DNA of 6,349 nt. It comes from Rikenellaceae bacterium. Its GTDB lineage: Bacteria; Bacteroidota; Bacteroidia; Bacteroidales; Rikenellaceae. Position 1 is the stretch's first letter. Each line of letters opens with the position of its first letter. Where the stretch lies: assembly GCA_020859875.1 (NCBI GenBank), contig JAJBVJ010000201.1:1-6349 (forward strand). The letters are read 5' to 3'. A program made the position numbers and the translations under genes. Of this stretch, positions 1 to 6,349 are shown one piece after another. Below the pieces are notes generated by a model, which ran no database searches, was not told where the DNA came from, and was given only the letters and a program-made list of their open reading frames with translations.

Positions 1-31
1 GGGCCGGAATTATTATTTATATAAAATAACC

Positions 32-1558
32 TTATAAATCCACCAGTACGTTGCCCGTCATTTCCTCGGGTTTTTCGAGACCCATAAGCCGTAGTACCGT
101 AGGTGCCACATCGGCCAATACCCCGTCATTAACGGATTTAACCCTGTCGGATACCACGATAATCGGCACAGGGTTAAGGGAGTGGGCGGTATTGGGTGTG
201 CCGTCGGGGTTGACCGCATTGTCGGCATTGCCGTGGTCGGCTATGACTACCACCTCGTAACCGTTCTCGACAGCCGTTTCGACCACCGCCTGCACACATT
301 CGTCGACCGCTTTAACGGCTTTGTATATGGCATCGTAGACGCCCGTATGTCCCACCATGTCGCCGTTTGCAAAGTTAAGGGTTATAAAGTCGAATCTCCG
401 GGTGCCGAGTGCCTCCACCAGCCTGTCCTTAACTTCATACGCGCTCATTTCCGGCTGCAGGTCGTATGTGGCCACTTTCGGTGAGGCTACCAATATCCGC
501 TCTTCGCCTTCGAAGGTATCTTCCCGGCCGCCGTTAAGAAAGAAAGTAACGTGCGCATATTTTTCCGTCTCCGCAATTCGGAGCTGGCTAAGGCCCTGCG
601 AAGCTACATACTCCCCGATAGTATTCTGAACATTATCCTTATCGAAAAGGATATGGAGCCCTTCGAATTTCGCATCGTATGGGGTCATTGTACAGTAATA
701 TAGTGGAATAGTATGCATTCCCTCTTGCGGCATATCTTCCTGGGTAAGGACGGCGGTGAGTTCTTTGGCCCTGTCGTTACGGTAATTGAAAAAGATCACC
801 ATATCGCCTTCGGCTATCGTACCGACCGGGTTTCCCTGGCCGTCTATGGCCACGATAGGCTTGATAAATTCGTCGGTAATCCCCTGGTCATAGGATGTCT
901 GTACGGCTGCCGTCATATCGGTGGCTTTTTCCCCGACTCCATCGACAAGCATGTCATAAGCAACTTTTACCCGCTCCCATCTCTTGTCCCGATCCATTGC
1001 GTAGTAGCGCCCGACGATCGAAGCTATTTTCCCGGCCGAGCCCTTCAAGTGGCTTTCCAGCTGCTCGATAAAACCCTTACCGCTTCTGGGGTCGGTATCC
1101 CGTCCGTCCATAAAGCAATGGATAAAGGTATTGTCTATACCGTACTCTTTCGAAATGTCGCACAGTGTGAGCAGATGTTCCAGCGTACTGTGAACGCCCC
1201 CGTCCGAGACAAGCCCCATAAAATGAACCTTCTTTCCGCTATCCTTAGCGTATGTGAAAGCCGCCCGTATCTCGGGATTTTCCATTATGCTACCGTCGGC
1301 ACAGGCCTTGTTTATCTTAACCAGATCCTGGTAGACCACACGGCCGGCCCCGATATTGAGGTGCCCCACCTCTGAGTTTCCCATCTGTCCGTCGGGAAGC
1401 CCCACGTTTTCCCCGCTGGTAAGCAGCCGGGCAGTGGGGTACTTTTCCGCAAGCCCGTTTATATATTCGGGATTCGCACTGTAAACGACATCGCCCTCGG
1501 ATCGGTCGCCTATGCCCCACCCGTCCAGGATCATCAATAAAACTTTTTTTCTCTCCAT
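32..1558 (-). CDS. gpmI: 2,3-bisphosphoglycerate-independent phosphoglycerate mutase (iPGM)
   Basis: This cytoplasmic glycolytic enzyme interconverts 3-phosphoglycerate and 2-phosphoglycerate through a phosphoserine intermediate, using two metal ions (usually Mn2+). The 508-residue protein is the normal length for the family and complete at both ends. Visible active-site residues match the Bacillus enzyme: D12 in the N-terminal LDGWG; the phospho-acceptor S62 in GNSEVGH; H123; DGRD at 151-154; R183 and R190; RNDR at 260-263; K333 in ETEKYAHVTFF; and the metal ligands D400 and H404 (NGDMVGH), D441 and H442 (ADHGN) and H459 (AHS). The phosphatase-type metal domain is split around an inserted phosphotransferase domain at roughly 75-300, as expected. 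It lies 38 bases after alaS on the same strand with no terminator visible between them, so the two are probably cotranscribed. There is no Shine-Dalgarno sequence before the ATG, which fits Bacteroidetes. The start is supported by the motif LLMILDGWG beginning at residue 7. I see no defect in it. Confidence 0.97.
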   Translation of the reverse strand: MERKKVLLMILDGWGIGDRSEGDVVYSANPEYINGLAEKYPTARLLTSGENVGLPDGQMGNSEVGHLNIGAGRVVYQDLVKINKACADGSIMENPEIRAAFTYAKDSGKKVHFMGLVSDGGVHSTLEHLLTLCDISKEYGIDNTFIHCFMDGRDTDPRSGKGFIEQLESHLKGSAGKIASIVGRYYAMDRDKRWERVKVAYDMLVDGVGEKATDMTAAVQTSYDQGITDEFIKPIVAIDGQGNPVGTIAEGDMVIFFNYRNDRAKELTAVLTQEDMPQEGMHTIPLYYCTMTPYDAKFEGLHILFDKDNVQNTIGEYVASQGLSQLRIAETEKYAHVTFFLNGGREDTFEGEERILVASPKVATYDLQPEMSAYEVKDRLVEALGTRRFDFITLNFANGDMVGHTGVYDAIYKAVKAVDECVQAVVETAVENGYEVVVIADHGNADNAVNPDGTPNTAHSLNPVPIIVVSDRVKSVNDGVLADVAPTVLRLMGLEKPEEMTGNVLVDL

Positions 1559-1596
1559 ATTCTCAAAATGCGTTGATGAATTAAACCTGCTTTTAG

Positions 1597-4248
1597 TTAT
1601 TGCACCGGAATGCCGAGTTTTTCTCTTATAAGGGCCTCGGCCTTCCGGATAGCGGCATCGAGCCCGTCGGGATTTTTTCCTCCGGCCGTGGCGAAGAAGG
1701 GTTGGCCTCCGCCTCCCCCCTGTATCTCTTTTGCGGCTTCCCTAACGATCCGGGAGGCGTCGACTCCCTGAGAAACCACATCGTCGCCGATCATTATGCT
1801 AAGAGTTGGTTTTCCAGCCGAGAGGCTCCCAATGACCAGAGCTATGTTACTGATCCTCTGCCTTAACCCAAAAGCGACATCTCGTGCCATTTCCGTTGCG
1901 ATTTCCATTCTGCGGGCGAAAATTATGTAACCGTCTGTCTCTTTTATCTCTTTTGAGACCTTCTCGATTATCTGCTGAGTCTTTTCCTTTTTGAAGGCTT
2001 CCATCTGCCGGCGCATATCCTCGTTCTCGTCGAAGATCTTTTTGACGGCATGCAGCACCGAGGGGTTGTTTACAAACCCCTGAACCTCCTTGAGAGTATT
2101 TTGGAGCTGCTCCACATATTTTTCGGCATGGCTTCCCGTTACTGCTTCGATCCTGCGGATGCCGGCCGAAATTGCACTTTCGGAAATTATTTTGAACAGC
2201 CCTAAATTCCCCGTCGCCGGGGCATGGGTCCCCCCGCAGAGCTCCACGGAGCCACCGAAGCGAACCACCCTTACTTTCTCTCCATATTTTTCACCGAAGA
2301 GCATCATTGCTCCCATGTCGCGGGCTTTATCTATCTCGCATTCCCTGTCTTCTTCCAGGGGATAGTTCATGCGGATTCGCTCGTTTACAAGCCGTTCCAC
2401 CCGGATGATCTCCTCATCCGTAACCTTCTTGAAATGCGAGAAGTCGAAACGCAGGTAATCGGCCGTAACCAGAGAACCCTTCTGCTCGACGTGCCCTCCG
2501 AGCACTTCGCGCAGAGCTTCGTGCATCAAGTGCGTAGCCGTATGGTTCGACTGGACATCCCTGCGGTGGACGCCGTCTACCACCGCATGGAAAACTCCCG
2601 CCGGGTCGGCGGGAAGAGAATCAGCAATGTGGACGGTAAGATTGTTCTCCTTTTGTGTATCGCGGATCGCGGTTCTCTCGCCTCCTCCTTCGATATATCC
2701 CTTGTCTCCGACTTGTCCCCCGGAGTTACCGTAAAATGGGGTGCGGTCGAAGACGAGCTGGTAAAAGGTTTTACCTTTTGCCTGCACCCGGCGGTACCGT
2801 AGGATGCGAATATCGTCTTCCAGGGTGTCGTACCCATTGAATACCGATTCGCTCCCGGGATTCACTTCCGTCCAGTCGCCTGTTTCCACCACTGCGGCAT
2901 TGCGCGAGCGGTCTTTTTGTCGGCCTAGTTCAATGTCGAAAGCCTCGTTGTCCACCTTCATCGAGTGTTCGCGGGCGATAAGCTCCGTCAAATCGAAAGG
3001 AAATCCGTATGTGTCGTAGAGCGTGAATGCGTCGAGGCCCGAAACGGTGTCTTTATTTTCGGCTTTGAGCCGTGCAACTATCTGAGTAAGGAGGTTTATC
3101 CCCTGGTCGAGGGTATGGAGGAACGATGTCTCCTCTTCGCGGATAACCTTCTGAATCAACTCCTTCTGTTTTACCAACTCGGGATACTGGCCACCCATTT
3201 TATTCGCCAGAGTGCCCACCAGTCTGCAAATGAACGGTTCGGTAAAACCGAGGTAGGTATATCCGTAGCGTACGGCGCGGCGGAGTATTCTGCGGATCAC
3301 GTACCCCGCTTTTACGTTCGATGGCAGCTGGCCGTCGGCGATCGAAAATGCGATTGCCCGCAGATGGTCGGTTACAACCCTCATGGCTATGTCGACCTTC
3401 TCGTCGTGCCCGTATCGCAGGCCGCTCAATTCTCCCAATTTTGCCAGCAGGGGGGTAAAAAGGTCGGTATCGTAACTGCTCTGCTTGCCCTGAAGCACCA
3501 TGCAGAGCCTTTCGAATCCCATGCCGGTATCCACATGGTTGGCAGGCAGCGGTTCGAGCCGGCCGTCTGCTTTCCGGTTGTACTGCATGAAGACCAGGTT
3601 CCATATCTCGATCACATGCGGATGGCCCGTATTTACAAGTTCGCGGCCGGGAACTGCACTGCGCTCCTTCTCGCTCCGCAGGTCGAAATGGATTTCGCTG
3701 CATGGACCGCAGGGGCCCGTATCGCCCATCTCCCAAAAATTATCTTTTTTGTTCCCGAGAAGTATCCTTTCTTCGGGCAGGAAGCGCCTCCAAAAATTAT
3801 AGGCCTCCTGGTCGCGCCCGACACCATCTGCCTCCGAGCCCTCGAAAACAGTAGCGTATATTTGTCCCTCCGGAAGCCGGAGAACCTCCACCAGCAACTC
3901 CCACGCCCATTCTATGGCCTCTTTCTTGAAATAATCGCCGAAAGACCAGTTCCCGAGCATCTCGAACATCGTGTGGTGGTAAGTGTCGTGCCCGACCTCT
4001 TCGAGGTCGTTATGTTTCCCCGAGACCCGGAGGCATTTTTGAGCGTCGGCAATCCTGGGATATTTCACCGGCGCATTTCCTAAAAAGAGGTCTTTAAACT
4101 GGTTCATACCCGCATTTGTGAACATTAGCGTGGGGTCGTCCCTGACCACCATCGGCGCCGAAGGCACTATGGTATGCCCTTTAGAGCGGAAGAATTCGAG
4201 GAAAGTGTTTCGTATCTGGTTGGAATCGTTCAAATCGATTTTGGCCAT
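1597..4248 (-). CDS. alaS: Alanine--tRNA ligase (AlaRS)
   Basis: This cytoplasmic class II synthetase attaches alanine to tRNA-Ala and hydrolyses Ser- and Gly-tRNA-Ala. At 883 residues it is close to the E. coli protein and has every domain. The catalytic core is at 1-240, with motif 1 around PSAPMVVRDDPTLMFTNAGM (29-48), motif 2 around RVSGKHNDLEEVGHDTYHHT (74-93) and motif 3 GMGFERL (242-248). The tRNA-recognition helices follow; SNVKAGYVIRRILRRAVRYG begins at 310, and N311 is the likely counterpart of the E. coli residue that reads the G3:U70 pair. The editing domain keeps the zinc set H569, H573 (HTATH), C671 and H675 (CGGTH). The C-terminal DHHA1/C-Ala domain carries the glycine-rich IQGGGGGQP (842-850). 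The ATG is fixed by an in-frame TAA five codons upstream. The gene is divergent from the peptidase genes and precedes gpmI. No promoter could be assigned with confidence, but the leader has unusual repeats (see 4286-4321). Confidence 0.98.
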   Translation of the reverse strand: MAKIDLNDSNQIRNTFLEFFRSKGHTIVPSAPMVVRDDPTLMFTNAGMNQFKDLFLGNAPVKYPRIADAQKCLRVSGKHNDLEEVGHDTYHHTMFEMLGNWSFGDYFKKEAIEWAWELLVEVLRLPEGQIYATVFEGSEADGVGRDQEAYNFWRRFLPEERILLGNKKDNFWEMGDTGPCGPCSEIHFDLRSEKERSAVPGRELVNTGHPHVIEIWNLVFMQYNRKADGRLEPLPANHVDTGMGFERLCMVLQGKQSSYDTDLFTPLLAKLGELSGLRYGHDEKVDIAMRVVTDHLRAIAFSIADGQLPSNVKAGYVIRRILRRAVRYGYTYLGFTEPFICRLVGTLANKMGGQYPELVKQKELIQKVIREEETSFLHTLDQGINLLTQIVARLKAENKDTVSGLDAFTLYDTYGFPFDLTELIAREHSMKVDNEAFDIELGRQKDRSRNAAVVETGDWTEVNPGSESVFNGYDTLEDDIRILRYRRVQAKGKTFYQLVFDRTPFYGNSGGQVGDKGYIEGGGERTAIRDTQKENNLTVHIADSLPADPAGVFHAVVDGVHRRDVQSNHTATHLMHEALREVLGGHVEQKGSLVTADYLRFDFSHFKKVTDEEIIRVERLVNERIRMNYPLEEDRECEIDKARDMGAMMLFGEKYGEKVRVVRFGGSVELCGGTHAPATGNLGLFKIISESAISAGIRRIEAVTGSHAEKYVEQLQNTLKEVQGFVNNPSVLHAVKKIFDENEDMRRQMEAFKKEKTQQIIEKVSKEIKETDGYIIFARRMEIATEMARDVAFGLRQRISNIALVIGSLSAGKPTLSIMIGDDVVSQGVDASRIVREAAKEIQGGGGGQPFFATAGGKNPDGLDAAIRKAEALIREKLGIPVQ

Positions 4249-4292
4249 AATATAGGCTGGTTAATGTCCGTTTTATAAAGGTCGTCTGCCAA
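4230..4292 (-). other. Possible 20-codon leader ORF overlapping the alaS start
   Basis: On the alaS strand, AGGAGGAAG (4301-4309) is followed 8 bases later by TTG (4290-4292). That TTG opens a frame reading (M/L)ADDLYKTDINQPILWPKSI and stopping at TGA (4230-4232). It overlaps the first codons of alaS in another frame. No other place in the window shows such a strong Shine-Dalgarno match at translational spacing, which is striking in a group that rarely uses such sites. Against it: the start is TTG, the peptide resembles nothing I know, it has no run of alanine codons that would suggest attenuation, and AGGAGG can occur by chance. I list it as a candidate regulatory leader rather than a gene. 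Confidence 0.2.
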
Positions 4293-4321
4293 CGATTTGT
4301 CTTCCTCCTGCCAAGGTTGGC
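4286..4321. repeat. CTGCCAA direct repeat with inverted TTGGC arm in the alaS leader
   Basis: CTGCCAA occurs at 4286-4292 and again at 4308-4314, 22 bp apart (about two helical turns). The second copy forms the palindrome GCCAA-GG-TTGGC at 4310-4321. In alaS RNA, GCCAAC (complement of 4316-4321) can pair with GUUGGC (complement of 4288-4293), closing a loop that contains AGGAGGAAG. A shorter hairpin, GCCA-ACCU-UGGC, within 4310-4321 would exclude it. This could be a protein-binding site or an RNA switch in the alaS leader. E. coli AlaRS is known to bind a palindrome at its own promoter, which is a precedent but not evidence. The repeats are certain; the function is inferred. Confidence 0.4.
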
Positions 4322-4371
4322 CGGAAATAATTGATAATAAATATTTTAGCTGACACAATCCATCGAAACGA

Positions 4372-4403
4372 CTTGTAAAATTAATCAATTTGGTCTAATT
4401 TTG
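4372..4403 (+). promoter_or_regulatory. Bacteroides-type promoter for the tandem M23 peptidase genes
   Basis: TAATTTTG at 4396-4403 is a perfect match to the Bacteroidetes -7 element TAnnTTTG. CTTG at 4372-4375 matches the -33 TTTG element at three of four bases. The spacer from 4376 to 4395 is 20 bp, within the usual 19-21. Transcription would begin near 4408-4412, leaving an untranslated leader of about 20 bases before the ATG at 4432. That leader has an A-rich stretch (AAAAATA) and no Shine-Dalgarno sequence, as is common in this phylum. No other promoter-like site lies before the second peptidase gene. Confidence 0.7.
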
Positions 4404-4431
4404 CCCGTCGGCCCAATCATAAAAATACCGG

Positions 4432-5403
4432 ATGCCTCAAAAAAAGTATAAATTCAATCCCCGAACACTTACCTACGAGGTGATCGTAACCCCTTTCCGG
4501 TTACGGTTCTACCGGTTTCTCCGTAAGCTTCTGATTGCATTTATACTGGCTTCGGTCGTAAATTTTCTCTTTTCATATTTCTTCTATACCCCGAAAATGG
4601 TCGCCATTAATCGCGATAATAACGAGCTTCTGGTAAAATATTCGATTCTTAATGAAAAGATAGAGGCCGCTACCGATAAAATTTCTGAAATAAAGCACCG
4701 CGACCATACGGTCTACCGTATGCTTTTTGCAGCGGATACTCTCGAGGTGGACGGCATTTACGACCCCTACCCCGATTGGAGGTATGCCATGTGGGACGAT
4801 GCCGCACACGGCGGCCTTATCCGTTCGACATGGGTCGGCCTGGACGATCTTGCAAGGTTGGTTTATCTCGAATCCAGATCGATGGACGAGCTCCAATACC
4901 TCTCGCTCGACAAAGAGAAGATGTCTTCGTCCATTCCCGCTATATGGCCTATCGACAAGAGCAAACTCAAGGGAGATATCGGAGCGTTCGGCGGGCGCAA
5001 CCACCCTACCCTCGGCAGGTTCCAGATGCATACCGGTATCGACCTGGGCGCCGACCGCGGAGTCCCGGTATATGCTACAGGGGACGGGGTCGTCCTGCAA
5101 GACCCCGACAGGGGCACCGGCTACGGACTGCAGGTACTTATTAACCACGGATTCGGATATAAGACAAGATATGCCCATCTCAATAAGATCTATGTAATAC
5201 CCGGACAGCATATAAAACGCGGCGAAGTGATCGGTGAAGTGGGAAGTACCGGCCGCTCCACAGGTCCCCACCTCCATTATGAGGTGATATATATGAACCA
5301 GCATGTAAATCCCATAAACTATTTCCGAAGGGATATGGATGAGGCCGAGTTCCAGAAGATAATCGAAAGGGCCAAAGCCACCACCTACGAAACGGACGAG
5401 TAG
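4432..5403 (+). CDS. Membrane-anchored M23 family metallopeptidase (first of tandem pair)
   Basis: This is a predicted peptidoglycan endopeptidase, anchored in the inner membrane and acting in the periplasm. The basic cytoplasmic N-terminus (about 1-31, including KYKFNPRTLTYEVI) is followed by one membrane segment at 32-52, giving a type II topology. A periplasmic region of about 115 residues contains a conserved-looking RDxxVxRxLFxAD motif (90-102), then a SIPAIWPI linker (167-174). The C-terminal M23 domain (about 183-297) starts with FGGRNHP (186-192). Zinc ligands are H200 and D204 (HTGID) and H282 (HLH), with H248 (YAHL) and H280 as the likely catalytic histidines, so the enzyme should be active. 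An acidic, mostly helical tail follows from 301. An in-frame TAA at 4420-4422 fixes the start at 4432. It has its own promoter at 4372-4403 and lies 5 bases before the second peptidase gene, so an operon is likely. The bond cleaved cannot be read from sequence. Confidence 0.93.
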   Translation: MPQKKYKFNPRTLTYEVIVTPFRLRFYRFLRKLLIAFILASVVNFLFSYFFYTPKMVAINRDNNELLVKYSILNEKIEAATDKISEIKHRDHTVYRMLFAADTLEVDGIYDPYPDWRYAMWDDAAHGGLIRSTWVGLDDLARLVYLESRSMDELQYLSLDKEKMSSSIPAIWPIDKSKLKGDIGAFGGRNHPTLGRFQMHTGIDLGADRGVPVYATGDGVVLQDPDRGTGYGLQVLINHGFGYKTRYAHLNKIYVIPGQHIKRGEVIGEVGSTGRSTGPHLHYEVIYMNQHVNPINYFRRDMDEAEFQKIIERAKATTYETDE

Positions 5404-5408
5404 CAAGC

Positions 5409-6320
5409 ATGGCAATAAGAAAAAGAGTAAAAAAGGAGACCCGGATCGCTCCGTGGGAAGAACCCCGTAAAAGGTTCCGCCGAAAAGCGGCCAGGCTCGT
5501 AATCCATCTGCTGGGGTGGATCGGGATGGCCGTGCTTTTCTATATCGGGTTTTCTTTTTTCTTCGACACCCCTCTGGAGTATCGTATGAAAAGTTCCACC
5601 TCCTCCCTGCGCAGGGAATACGAGCGGCTGGATGCACGCTACGACAGCCTCGAGACCGTTCTTTTAAATGTTGTGGATCGTGATAAAAATGTGTTCCGGA
5701 TCCTTTTCGAGGCCGACCCTTACGATTTCGACAGCCATGCACAACAGGAGAGGTGGACGACTTACGAGAGGCTTCTTTCCAAATCTAATAACGAACTCAA
5801 TACGGAACTTTCGAGCCGCACGGCTGCCCTCGAAAGGAGGATCGCCGAACTCGAATCCACCTATACGGATATGGAAAACAAGCTTGGTGCGGCTGGGGAC
5901 AAGGTAAATAGTATTCCATCGATTCAGCCCGTTATAAATAAAGACCTTACACTTCTCACCGCCTCTTTCGGACTGAGAATCCACCCATTCTATAAGACCC
6001 TCACACCCCATATGGGCGTGGATTATACCGTTCCGGAGGGATCGCGCGTTTTCGCAACCGCCGACGGAAAGGTAAAAGACGTATCGGCAAAAGCGACCAC
6101 CTCCGGGATTACCGTCATAATATCGCATGGCAACGGCTATGAAACCCAATACAACCACCTCGGCCAGCTTTATGTCAAAAAAGGCGACCAGGTGCGCCGG
6201 GGAGATATAATCGCACTTTCGGGTAATACCGGGCTTTCGCTGGCCCCGCACCTCCATTACGAGGTGAGGCATCACGGAATGCGGATCGACCCGATTCATT
6301 ATTTCTTTATGGACCTCTAG
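5409..6320 (+). CDS. Membrane-anchored M23 family metallopeptidase with coiled coil (second of tandem pair)
   Basis: This is a second predicted periplasmic peptidoglycan endopeptidase of 303 residues. A strongly basic N-terminus (1-29) and a single membrane segment (about 31-52) give a type II anchor. Heptad-like charged helices at 62-88 and about 117-165 suggest a coiled coil, as in many LytM-type cell-wall enzymes and regulators. RDKNVFRILFEAD (91-103) and SIPSIQPV (168-175) match equivalent motifs in the upstream gene. The M23 domain (about 184-298) has FGLRIHP (187-193), zinc ligands H201 and D205 (HMGVD) and H283 (HLH), plus H250 (YNHL) and H281, so it looks active rather than a degenerate activator. 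The usual GPHLH is APHLH here, a minor change next to the active site. Only 5 bases separate it from the upstream gene, with no good ribosome-binding site, suggesting coupled translation. The two genes look like an old tandem duplication that has diverged, mainly in the periplasmic stalk. Confidence 0.93.
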   Translation: MAIRKRVKKETRIAPWEEPRKRFRRKAARLVIHLLGWIGMAVLFYIGFSFFFDTPLEYRMKSSTSSLRREYERLDARYDSLETVLLNVVDRDKNVFRILFEADPYDFDSHAQQERWTTYERLLSKSNNELNTELSSRTAALERRIAELESTYTDMENKLGAAGDKVNSIPSIQPVINKDLTLLTASFGLRIHPFYKTLTPHMGVDYTVPEGSRVFATADGKVKDVSAKATTSGITVIISHGNGYETQYNHLGQLYVKKGDQVRRGDIIALSGNTGLSLAPHLHYEVRHHGMRIDPIHYFFMDL

Positions 6321-6349
6321 CCATATGACTACCTCAAGCTAATGAACAT

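Noticed and set aside
1..31. Terminator after gpmI
   Set aside because: The 31 bases are AT-rich but contain no hairpin; the terminator or next gene would be outside the window.
713..1375. Plus-strand open frame (220 codons) inside gpmI
   Set aside because: It is antisense to gpmI, with no promoter and no motif.
2965..4083. Long open frame (372 codons) on the plus strand inside alaS
   Set aside because: It is wholly antisense to a fully conserved alaS, has no promoter or recognisable domain, and such frames are expected opposite coding sequence with biased codon use.
4376..4383. Minus-strand TAATTTTA as the -7 element of an alaS promoter
   Set aside because: The final G is missing and no TTTG-like -33 element lies at 19-21 bp. 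The alaS promoter remains unassigned.
4573..5742. Long open frame (389 codons) on the minus strand across both peptidase genes
   Set aside because: It is antisense to two genes with intact catalytic motifs and has low-complexity, Arg/Gly/Cys-scattered content and no recognisable domain.
5664..6299. Minus-strand open frame (211 codons) inside the second peptidase gene
   Set aside because: It is antisense to the M23 catalytic domain and looks like a mirror of its codon pattern.
6321..6349. Start of a following gene
   Set aside because: ATG at 6325 meets TAA after five codons; ATG at 6342 has only two full codons before the window ends. A downstream gene (from memory, often a MerR-type regulator in this neighbourhood) is plausible but unsupported here.

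Overview
This window is a compact piece of bacterial chromosome, most likely from the Bacteroidetes and probably the order Bacteroidales. Three things point there. The only convincing promoter has the Bacteroides-type form (TTG, 20 bp, TAnnTTTG). None of the four genes has a normal Shine-Dalgarno site directly before its start. An alanyl-tRNA synthetase gene next to a membrane-anchored M23 peptidase gene is an arrangement I recall from that group. The genus cannot be fixed from the sequence. There is no sign of mobile DNA, CRISPR, tRNA or rRNA, and no gene-free stretch longer than about 185 bases.

Left half, minus strand: alaS (1597-4248) is followed after 38 bases by gpmI (32-1558). They are full-length housekeeping genes with all key catalytic residues present, and probably one transcription unit read right to left. 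AlaS charges tRNA-Ala and edits mischarged tRNA. GpmI interconverts 3- and 2-phosphoglycerate in glycolysis.

Middle: a 183-base divergent intergenic region (4249-4431) holds the promoter of the rightward genes. On the alaS side it holds a small cluster of CTGCCAA/TTGGC repeats around a strong but oddly placed AGGAGG sequence. That sequence precedes a possible 20-codon leader ORF which overlaps the alaS start. This is the most unusual non-coding structure in the window, and its function is speculative.

Right half, plus strand: two tandem genes (4432-5403 and 5409-6320), 5 bases apart, encode inner-membrane-anchored M23 (LytM/lysostaphin-type) peptidases. Both keep the full zinc site. Despite divergent sequence they share a membrane-proximal motif, a linker motif and a catalytic domain in almost exact positional register, which suggests an old tandem duplication and a two-component cell-wall hydrolase unit. 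The window ends 29 bases after the second gene, and any following gene is cut off.

The window is mainly conserved core genome. The points worth following up are the paired peptidases with their shared juxtamembrane motif and the alaS leader.
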